6,160 nucleotides of DNA from Candidatus Sabulitectum sp. (GTDB lineage Bacteria; Fermentibacterota; Fermentibacteria; Fermentibacterales; JCC-6), in NCBI GenBank assembly GCA_023136985.1, contig JAGLQD010000330.1:1-6160 (forward strand). Direction: 5' to 3'. Numbering within the stretch: position 1 is the first letter of the stretch; each line of letters opens with the position of its first letter. Made by a program: the position numbers and the translations under genes. This document shows, in pieces, positions 1-5,028 of the stretch. The notes below the pieces were generated by a model. That model was not told where the DNA came from. It saw nothing but the letters and a program-made list of their open reading frames with translations, and ran no database searches.

Positions 1-527
1 TCGGATTCATTGAAGAATTGATTGCGAGAGGGATAGTTTTCAGGCTTGTGGAAAAGTGGGCTGGAAGCATCATAGCTCTTATCTTCGTTTCTGTGGAAGG
101 CGGTCTTGCACATATTGGAAATCCGAATGCTACACTGTGGTCCACCGTTGCAGTGGGTCTTGAATTCGGTGTACTGTTTACCCTTGTCTACATGGCCACA
201 AGAAATCTCTGGGTGGTCTCCGCTCTTCACTTCGCCTGGAACTTCACCATGGGGGGAATCTTTGACATCGCAGTATCCGGCACAGATGCGCAGAGTATCT
301 TCAAAGCAACACTTGAAGGCCCTCTCTGGCTCACAGGAGGCGCTTTCGGAATAGAAGCTGGAACACCAGCCATTGTTATTACTATTATCTCAAGTGCAAT
401 ACTGATACACCATTTGAAAAAGAACAACGGGTTCAAGCCACCGAGCTGGAGGAGAGATGATAAACAACTCAGCAGTGACAATTGTTCTGGTAACATCCAT
501 GATCCTGATCACCGCATGCGGCAGTAA
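1..527 (+). CDS. CPBP family intramembrane metalloprotease, C-terminal part (5' end outside window)
   Basis: This is a membrane-embedded protease of the CPBP (CAAX protease/bacteriocin-processing, Abi) family; the substrate cannot be told from sequence. The frame is open from the left edge (first full codon at 3) and reads GFIEELIARG, the family's EExxxR motif, so the gene starts upstream and the TTG at 18 is internal. Counting from codon 3, the glutamates are residues 4-5 and the arginine is residue 9. A second metal-ligand candidate is H37 in GLAHIGNPN, where the usual phenylalanine four residues before the histidine is glycine. The third motif, HxxxN, is H76 to N80 in ALHFAWNF. Hydrophobic segments lie at about 20-36, 45-65, 68-85 and 120-138, followed by a basic cytoplasmic-looking tail. 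The last 23 residues or so are polar and overlap the next gene by 71 bp, so the tail may be a read-through extension. Family assignment is firm. Confidence 0.88.
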   Translation, partial: GFIEELIARGIVFRLVEKWAGSIIALIFVSVEGGLAHIGNPNATLWSTVAVGLEFGVLFTLVYMATRNLWVVSALHFAWNFTMGGIFDIAVSGTDAQSIFKATLEGPLWLTGGAFGIEAGTPAIVITIISSAILIHHLKKNNGFKPPSWRRDDKQLSSDNCSGNIHDPDHRMRQ

Positions 528-990
528 TGCAACAGGAATAACGACTCCGGACCCGGTGAACGAAGGATGGAAAGTGATTGATAATTACGAATACGCCTAC
601 AACACACAGGACATTGATCTTCTTGCTGCCACACTGGACACCGGCTTCCTGCGCCATCTTCTTGAACAAGACTGGGACGACTACAACGGTGACGGTGTCA
701 TGGACAGCACCTGGGGCTACGATATTGAACTGTCCATAGCAGAAGGATACTTCTCTGCGTACGAACTCTGTGAACTGAATCTGGAAGGAGAGGAGCAGTA
801 CACATGGCCCGATAATCCTTCAGGTGAATCTCTGGCATATCCCAGAAGTTATCAGCTGAAGTGCTACAACTTTGATCCAGACCAGGGGTACACAGGATTC
901 CGGAAAACGGGAGAATTCATCCTGGTCTGCACACCGGACAGCACAGGCATCTGGCACCTGACGCACCTGATAGATCTGGAGACCTTGTAG
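457..990 (+). CDS. Small lipoprotein, NTF2-like/unknown domain with acidic DxNxDGxxD loop
   Basis: This is a probable lipid-anchored envelope protein of 177 residues; function unknown. The start ATG at 457 is supported by GGAGG at 448-452 and by the type II signal peptide it gives: a hydrophobic stretch at residues 6-20 ending in the lipobox ITAC, with lipidated Cys21 followed by GSN. The mature part begins with a helix-like segment (EYAYNTQDIDLLAATLD, 45-61) and ends in strands with paired Tyr/Trp and a final W-x-L-T-x-L strand, a layout seen in NTF2-like/SnoaL-like folds; this fold is inferred. Residues 75-83 (DYNGDGVMD) match the calcium-loop pattern DxNxDGxxD of EF-hands and dockerins, but occur once with no obvious flanking helix pair. 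The gene overlaps the upstream protease gene by 71 bp in another frame and was probably translated from the same mRNA. No terminator is evident after it. Confidence 0.8.
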   Translation: MINNSAVTIVLVTSMILITACGSNATGITTPDPVNEGWKVIDNYEYAYNTQDIDLLAATLDTGFLRHLLEQDWDDYNGDGVMDSTWGYDIELSIAEGYFSAYELCELNLEGEEQYTWPDNPSGESLAYPRSYQLKCYNFDPDQGYTGFRKTGEFILVCTPDSTGIWHLTHLIDLETL

Positions 991-1034
991 AGCAGAAAAA
1001 CAAGAATGCACACACAGTACTGCAATAGTCATTC

Positions 1035-1072
1035 TGTTGTATCTTTATCACATATTGCGTATATTTACAACA
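1035..1072. promoter_or_regulatory. Candidate operator: 7-bp inverted repeat bracketing the promoter
   Basis: TGTTGTA at 1035-1041 and TACAACA at 1066-1072 are perfect inverted copies, 31 bp from arm start to arm start (about three helical turns). The left arm covers most of the -35 hexamer and the right arm lies between the -10 and the predicted start site. Since the operon it controls encodes a small XRE regulator, autoregulation by binding these arms is a reasonable inference. A 7-bp match could also be chance in AT-rich DNA. Confidence 0.35.
1037..1065 (+). promoter_or_regulatory. Sigma70-like promoter of the membrane protein/XRE operon
   Basis: A -35 hexamer TTGTAT (1037-1042) is separated by exactly 17 bp from a -10 hexamer TATATT (1060-1065). 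The predicted transcription start is near 1072, giving a leader of about 30 bases before the AAGGAG ribosome binding site at 1092-1097 and the ATG at 1104. It is the best promoter match in the gap after the lipoprotein gene. This is a prediction from pattern only. Confidence 0.55.
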
Positions 1073-1103
1073 ATCTCTAGTTCTCATACGCAAGGAGTAT
1101 AAG

Positions 1104-1541
1104 ATGAAGAATCTGAAAACACTGTCAGTACTCAACTACGGAGCCCTGCTCATTACGAACACAGCATTCTACTTTGTTTACAAAGGCAGAGCCGCTTCCC
1201 ATATCTATGATGCAATTGGAATAGCAAGCTTTGTAGTTGTGGCTCTCACATTCATTCCACTTCACTTGAAGTCAGGGATCTGGAAACTGACTCACTCTAA
1301 GTCTAAAGACCTTGACGAACGGGAGTTAACTCTTACCCACTGGGCACTGAGTGAATCCTATGGATGGTTCGCTGTTATCTGCCTTTTGATAATGTTTGCT
1401 CTCTCACTTATTGTCCGAATGAACATCTGTCCTCAGTACACCATCTCCATGCCTCTTGTAGCAAGCCTGATATACTTTTCCCACACTCTTCCCGGCACCA
1501 TGATCGCATGGAAAAAGGGCATTCCCGGGGACACAGAATGA
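1104..1541 (+). CDS. Four-helix membrane protein, partner of XRE regulator
   Basis: This is an integral membrane protein of 145 residues with unknown function. Four hydrophobic segments are visible at about 7-27, 35-57, 86-105 and 113-135. The central loop, about 60-85, is charged and contains LDERELTLTHWALSESYGW. A DERE element between transmembrane pairs, next to a small XRE regulator, resembles the DUF2178-like membrane proteins that form two-gene units with YozG-type regulators; assignment to that family is tentative. The start is set by AAGGAG at 1092-1097, six bases before the ATG. The stop overlaps the start of the next gene as ATGA, so the two are translationally coupled. The pair probably acts together, with the regulator controlling the membrane protein or being tuned by it. 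Confidence 0.8.
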   Translation: MKNLKTLSVLNYGALLITNTAFYFVYKGRAASHIYDAIGIASFVVVALTFIPLHLKSGIWKLTHSKSKDLDERELTLTHWALSESYGWFAVICLLIMFALSLIVRMNICPQYTISMPLVASLIYFSHTLPGTMIAWKKGIPGDTE

Positions 1542-1789
1542 AAGCACGGAAACTTTACAACCGTATAAAGAATCTCAGAGTAGAGAAGGGTATTTCCAGA
1601 AAAGACCTGGCAGACCATATCGGAGTTAATCCGCAGACCGTGGGCTATCTGGAAAGACAGGATTACAATCCAAGTCTTGACCTTGCCTTCAGGGTAAGTG
1701 AGTTCTTCGGCTTCCCGATTGAATTCATCTTTGCTACCCATGAGATCAAACCCATGAGCCAGGAGCTTCACAAACAAAGTCCAGAATAG
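1538..1789 (+). CDS. Small XRE/Cro-type helix-turn-helix regulator (YozG-like)
   Basis: This is an 83-residue DNA-binding protein made almost entirely of one XRE/Cro HTH domain (about residues 6-61). The pattern fits the short YozG-like subgroup: IKNLRVEKGISRKDLADHIG forms helices 1-2, NPQTVGYLERQDYNPSLDLA covers the recognition helix and the typical ynPSL turn, and FRVSEFFGFPIEFIF completes the last helices. SRKDLA replaces the more common SQEELA. The tail is short and polar, with no sensor domain. The start at 1538 overlaps the preceding stop by 4 bp (ATGA) and has GGGG at 1527-1530. A longer in-frame opening from 1364 lies inside the membrane protein gene and is not used. Short XRE proteins paired with a membrane protein often repress their own operon (family knowledge); the inverted repeat at 1035-1072 is the candidate target. 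Confidence 0.88.
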   Translation: MKARKLYNRIKNLRVEKGISRKDLADHIGVNPQTVGYLERQDYNPSLDLAFRVSEFFGFPIEFIFATHEIKPMSQELHKQSPE

Positions 1790-1857
1790 CGTTAGCAGGA
1801 TTGTCCTCTGTTGCAGCTCTCTTTTAAATGCTCTTCCAGCTTGATCTCCAGATGATG

Positions 1858-3273
1858 TCAGAACTCCTGAGAAGACTCGTCATCTGTTTCTGAAAATGTA
1901 TCATTCTGTAGGTGATCCAGCGCTCCAAGGTCACAAACCCTGCTGATGACCTCAGTTGCGATGATCCAGTTTCCTCTCGGAGTAAGATGAACACCGGTAA
2001 GATCCACATAGACAGTTTCCTCAAGAGAGTCAAAGATTCCAGACAGGTCATAGACATTATCGAAATTTGCAGATTCAGATTCAAAGAAGCCATGGCTGAG
2101 TATGGCAAGACGCACCCATGCCGGGTCAGAGCCAATAAGAGCAGGATCTCCTCCACCGGTTTGCAGTGGTAGTTCCTGCTCGGTAAGGATCTTGTTTCCT
2201 GTCCAGATTGATGGCTGCCAGAAGAACACTACATGAAAATCCCATTGATCTGCCAGGCCCGCAGCAAGCGTATAGTTCTTAAGACATATTTCGGAGATCT
2301 CTGATGCAAGTTGAACAGTGTCAACCCCCATGGAAGCATAGTTAATGATCTCCGGAGACCATTCAGAACTCCCGTTTTGTTCCTTTAGAAGTGATATCAG
2401 ATTAAATGTGTTCTTCCAGAGGAGATGTGAAAGGAAAGGATCAATTTCCCCTTGAACAGCTTCCTCGGTATTTCCCCGTTGTTCAATTCTATCTCGTATC
2501 CTGGAATAATTCTGATGAGTACCGGCAATCCCGGATTGATACCCGGAAGAAACATCATTCATACCGTCAATGAATATTGCCAGATCGGGAATGTTCCCGT
2601 CCCGTATCTGAAACATCAATTCAAGTACATCCTGCGTAGTAACATATCCCAGTTGCCCGTAATTACGAACCTCAACCGGTAACGATGTTCTCATGTTTAT
2701 CATCTGAAGAAGATACGATGGAATAGTGCATGAATCGGAAACACAGGATCCCCATACTGTGGAACCGCCAAAGACAAAAACCTTGTATGAATCAGCTGAC
2801 TCCTCTGACCCGGGTGTTAATCTGTATCCATTCGCATCCACCAGCTCAGTTATGTACCCATCAGGGTCTGCGCGCCATACCAGGAAGGGTATGTATCTTC
2901 CAAATGTCATCCTGCCAAACTCTGATTCCTCCAGAAGCTCTGCTTCATTCTTTCTGATGTTAACAGCAATTTGATCGTGTTGCCATATCCTGATCACCAC
3001 AAGTGCAGAAAGCTCTACAACTATCATTACGATAAAGATATTCAGCAGAAGAGTAGCAGTATTCTTGTAATATTTGAAAAAACTTTTCCCAAGAAAACCA
3101 GCTGCAATAAGAAGAGCGCTGGTGAACAGAATAAGCACCTGACCTGTGCTGAAACCACTGCCACTTATGCCAAACAAATCTGCAAAAAGAGCAAACACCG
3201 CAAGAACAAAACCAGCGATCAATGAAAATCGTCGCAGCATTCGCGAAGTAGCCTTCGATAGTGAATTATGCAT
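1858..3273 (-). CDS. Membrane-anchored SGNH/GDSL-type hydrolase
   Basis: This is a protein of about 471 residues with an N-terminal membrane anchor and a probably periplasmic SGNH-fold hydrolase or acyl-transfer domain; the substrate is unknown. ATG at 3273 is chosen because GGAGG lies at 3278-3282; the frame is open to 3375 but without an RBS, and that extension is charged and unlike a leader. Three hydrophobic segments (about 16-36, 42-62, 71-95) after a basic N-terminus predict the domain outside. SGNH blocks: GGST with nucleophile Ser171, Gly209 in NYGQLG, Asn239 in IDGMND, and His429 in GVHLTPRGN. A segment FFWQPSIWTGNKILTEQE (about 350-367) is typical of long SGNH proteins. The canonical DxxH Asp position is Thr426; the nearest Asp is 424, five before the His. 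The gene stands alone, convergent with the XRE gene and divergent from the first secreted lectin-like gene. An esterase or polysaccharide O-acetyl role is possible but unproven. Confidence 0.85.
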   Translation of the reverse strand: MHNSLSKATSRMLRRFSLIAGFVLAVFALFADLFGISGSGFSTGQVLILFTSALLIAAGFLGKSFFKYYKNTATLLLNIFIVMIVVELSALVVIRIWQHDQIAVNIRKNEAELLEESEFGRMTFGRYIPFLVWRADPDGYITELVDANGYRLTPGSEESADSYKVFVFGGSTVWGSCVSDSCTIPSYLLQMINMRTSLPVEVRNYGQLGYVTTQDVLELMFQIRDGNIPDLAIFIDGMNDVSSGYQSGIAGTHQNYSRIRDRIEQRGNTEEAVQGEIDPFLSHLLWKNTFNLISLLKEQNGSSEWSPEIINYASMGVDTVQLASEISEICLKNYTLAAGLADQWDFHVVFFWQPSIWTGNKILTEQELPLQTGGGDPALIGSDPAWVRLAILSHGFFESESANFDNVYDLSGIFDSLEETVYVDLTGVHLTPRGNWIIATEVISRVCDLGALDHLQNDTFSETDDESSQEF

Positions 3274-3296
3274 GCATCCTCCAGATGGAAAGCGTA

Positions 3297-3325
3297 AAAA
3301 TACAATTTTCCGCCTCTGAAAGCAA
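3297..3325 (-). promoter_or_regulatory. Weak candidate promoter of the SGNH hydrolase gene
   Basis: On the minus strand, TTGCTT (3325-3320) and TATTTT (3302-3297) are separated by 17 bp. The predicted start near 3290 would leave a short leader ahead of the GGAGG at 3278-3282. Both hexamers are imperfect, but they have the right spacing and position in the divergent gap. Confidence 0.3.
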
Positions 3326-3409
3326 GAATACTTCCTGCGCCATTTTGCGGCACCGTCACTGCATAGCACAATCATTCTAAGAATTTCTCAGGCGGTTCTC
3401 CGCACTCTC

Positions 3410-3438
3410 TTGACGCCATGGGAATATGCAGTCATTAT
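3410..3438 (+). promoter_or_regulatory. Candidate promoter of the first secreted lectin-like gene
   Basis: TTGACG (3410-3415, five of six consensus bases) is followed after 17 bp by CATTAT (3433-3438, four of six). The predicted start near 3445 gives a leader of about 35 bases before the ATG at 3480. The position in the divergent gap supports it; prediction only. Confidence 0.45.
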
Positions 3439-3479
3439 CCGGTAAAGCAAGTTATATCTTTACTGAAAGGAAAGTTAAG

Positions 3480-4172
3480 ATGAAAAGTATCCTTATTCTT
3501 TGCCTTGTTCCAGCTATCCTCATGGCAGTCAGTTTCTCCGACGATTTCGAATCCTTCTCCCCCGGGGCCGATCTGGATAGTTCACCCTACTGGCTCCGGC
3601 CTGGAATTGGTGCCAACCTGCTCATTGCCGAAGAGGGGGGCGGTAACATCGTGGAAACTTCATGGGGCAGTGACAGTTTTGCAACTTACATTTGTCTCGG
3701 GTCTGCCATCTGGCTTGAAGGTTCAGTAAGCACAGACATTAAATTCACAGGATCAGAGGCTGTCTTCGGTCTTCTGACCAGACTGAACGGCTCCACCAGC
3801 GAATGTTACATGGCTGGAATTTATCCTGCAACTCCACCACTGGGAGCAACTGTTATCGCTTATGTGAATCCAAGTGGAGAGTATACGATCCTTTCCCAGG
3901 ATTATTACTACCCTATGAATGCAAACACCTGGTATGACATATCTTTCGAAGTCACAGGTTCGGGGCCTGTGGAACTAAGTCTGTCGGTGAACGGAACAGT
4001 AAACTCCACCGCTCAGGACAACACACACAATCTGGGTATGGGCATGGCAGGTGTGGTATGCGGCTACGACGGCGGAGAGCCCATGTTCTACATGGATAAC
4101 TTCGTTGTTGACGACTACAACTCTGCTCTTGAACGGATTACTTTCGGCGGGATCAAGTCTCTTTTCCTGTAG
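3480..4172 (+). CDS. Secreted beta-sandwich (concanavalin A/LamG-like) protein with IT[FW]xxIK tail
   Basis: This is an exported protein of 230 residues with a Sec signal peptide (MKS, then a hydrophobic core to about residue 16; cleavage likely after A16 or S18). ATG at 3480 is preferred over the in-frame ATG at 3426 because it starts the signal peptide and has AAGGAA at 3467-3472. The mature protein opens with DDFESFSPG and runs through alternating strands, including GLLTRLNG, NTWYDISFEVTGSG and YMDNFVVDDY. This is the usual layout of concanavalin A-like jelly-roll domains: a starting DDF, a W-Y-x-[IL]-x-[FV] strand and a closing DN[FI]xV strand. No glycosidase catalytic residues can be assigned, so binding of a glycan or surface ligand is only a guess. 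The last 14 residues (217-230, LERITFGGIKSLFL) lie beyond the fold and match the tail of the second secreted protein encoded at 5029-5727. Confidence 0.75.
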   Translation: MKSILILCLVPAILMAVSFSDDFESFSPGADLDSSPYWLRPGIGANLLIAEEGGGNIVETSWGSDSFATYICLGSAIWLEGSVSTDIKFTGSEAVFGLLTRLNGSTSECYMAGIYPATPPLGATVIAYVNPSGEYTILSQDYYYPMNANTWYDISFEVTGSGPVELSLSVNGTVNSTAQDNTHNLGMGMAGVVCGYDGGEPMFYMDNFVVDDYNSALERITFGGIKSLFL

Positions 4173-4253
4173 CCATGGCAAAATAAAGGTAGACTATTTT
4201 TTGTCCCCTTTTGCTCAATGTTCCTTCCCTGATTCTTCGATTTCTCCTTGCCC

Positions 4254-4309
4254 TGTAAACTTGATGATGCAATGGTGAATATTCATGATCAGGCCATGTT
4301 GAGTTTACA
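4254..4309. repeat. 8-bp inverted repeat with nested palindrome upstream of the tetR promoter
   Basis: TGTAAACT (4254-4261) and AGTTTACA (4302-4309) are perfect inverted copies separated by 40 bp. Inside, almost exactly at the centre, is the perfect 10-bp palindrome TGAATATTCA (4276-4285), followed by the 6-bp palindrome TGATCA (4286-4291). The right arm ends one base before the -35 hexamer at 4311. It could be a second regulator site or a structured 3' end for the upstream transcript; there is no U-run typical of an intrinsic terminator. Confidence 0.35.
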
Positions 4310-4310
4310 C

Positions 4311-4339
4311 TTGACTATGATAGTTGACCGGTCTATTAT
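4311..4339 (+). promoter_or_regulatory. Sigma70-like promoter of the tetR-type gene
   Basis: TTGACT (4311-4316) and TATTAT (4334-4339) are separated by exactly 17 bp; each matches five of six consensus bases. The predicted start near 4346 leaves a leader of about 20 bases containing AGGAG at 4356-4360. This is the strongest promoter match in the window. Confidence 0.65.
4320..4339. promoter_or_regulatory. Candidate TetR operator centred on GACCGGTC
   Basis: The perfect 8-bp palindrome GACCGGTC (4326-4333) sits directly against the -10 hexamer. With imperfect symmetry it extends to 20 bp (4320-4339), with ATA at the left end pairing with TAT at the right. GACC/GGTC half-sites are common in operators of TetR proteins related to NemR and LmrA/YxaF (family knowledge, recalled and not checked). 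Its placement inside the promoter of the TetR gene fits autorepression. Confidence 0.55.
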
Positions 4340-4366
4340 AGAGTAAATCGGGAATAGGAGATTATG

Positions 4367-4993
4367 ATGAGAGCTGATACAGAGAAACTGATTCTTGAAA
4401 AGGGCGCAAAATTAGTTAGAAAGAATGGATTCAACAGAACAAGTCTGAAGATGATCCTCGATGAAGCAGGTGTGCCTAAAGGTTCCTTCTACTATTACTT
4501 TGAAACAAAGGAGGTCTTTGGGATCAAACTTATCGAATATCTCCACAGCTCTATAATCCCTGTATTCGCAAGTGTCGCAAATGCAGATTCAAGTGATCTT
4601 GAACCTCTGGATAGATTAAAAGCATTCTTTGGCTACTTCAGAACAACCTTTACCAGTGAAGAAATAATGTCGGGATGTCCTATAGGAAACATATCCCAGG
4701 AGATGGCTGCACTGAATCCCAGATTCAGAGCAAAACTTACAGAGGTATTTAAGGATATAACCTCCCCCATAGCCCAGTGTCTGCAGCAGGCTGTAGATCA
4801 GGGCTCTCTCTCCGGGGATACAGACCCTGCGGAACTGGCGGATTTTATCGTAAACAGCTGGCAGGGTGCCTTGATCGCTCTCAAGGTCAGAAACACCGCA
4901 GAACCGTTACTCACTTTCGAAAAATATGTTTTTGATCACCTTCTTAAACCGGAGCGCCCTGCAGAACAAGAACCAGAGAAGACTGGTCCATAA
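4367..4993 (+). CDS. TetR/AcrR family transcriptional regulator, NemR-like Gly-Cys sensor motif
   Basis: This is a TetR-family repressor of 208 residues (209 if the ATG three bases earlier at 4364 is used). The start at 4367 is preferred because AGGAG at 4356-4360 is then six bases away rather than three. The N-terminal HTH, about residues 5-50, is canonical: AGVPKGSFYYYFETKEVFG is the recognition helix and the following turn. The ligand domain contains EEIMSGCPIGNISQEM. Its Cys104 aligns by eye with the redox-sensing Cys106 of E. coli NemR (SGCL), and GCPIGN/GCLxGN is frequent in this branch, which includes AcuR-like regulators. Response to electrophiles, aldehydes or acrylate-like compounds is therefore possible but not shown. 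The C-terminus ends in a Pro/Glu-rich tail. The gene has its own promoter with an embedded palindrome, and the next secreted-protein gene follows after 35 bp. Confidence 0.92.
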   Translation: MRADTEKLILEKGAKLVRKNGFNRTSLKMILDEAGVPKGSFYYYFETKEVFGIKLIEYLHSSIIPVFASVANADSSDLEPLDRLKAFFGYFRTTFTSEEIMSGCPIGNISQEMAALNPRFRAKLTEVFKDITSPIAQCLQQAVDQGSLSGDTDPAELADFIVNSWQGALIALKVRNTAEPLLTFEKYVFDHLLKPERPAEQEPEKTGP

Positions 4994-5028
4994 GAATACC
5001 GCTTCTTCTCTGCAAAATGGAGGTTAAT

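Noticed and set aside
1015..1022. 8-bp palindrome CAGTACTG in the gap after the lipoprotein gene
   Set aside because: It is too short and isolated to call an operator, and it lies upstream of the promoter without further symmetry.
1166..1180. Palindrome CTTTGT-TT-ACAAAG
   Set aside because: It is inside the coding region of the membrane protein (Tyr-Phe-Val-Tyr-Lys codons) with no partner site, so chance is the simplest explanation.
1790..1857. Expected terminator between the convergent XRE and SGNH genes
   Set aside because: Only a 4-bp AGGA/TCCT stem was found and no U-run on either strand.
1824..2156. Minus-strand open frame of 110 codons
   Set aside because: It lies largely inside the SGNH hydrolase gene in another frame, removes its conserved C-terminal motif as the coding frame, and has no recognisable domain or RBS.
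3274..3375. 34-codon upstream extension of the SGNH hydrolase
   Set aside because: No ribosome binding site precedes the first ATG and the extension is rich in Arg, Lys and Cys, unlike a leader; the ATG at 3273 has GGAGG upstream.
3426..3479. 18-codon upstream extension of the first secreted protein
   Set aside because: It would bury the signal peptide behind a charged segment, and it overlaps the predicted -10 region of the promoter.
4177..4206. Possible terminator hairpin with a T-run after the first secreted gene
   Set aside because: The stem is only four to six A-U pairs with mismatches, and the T-run is part of the stem itself, so it is too weak to call.
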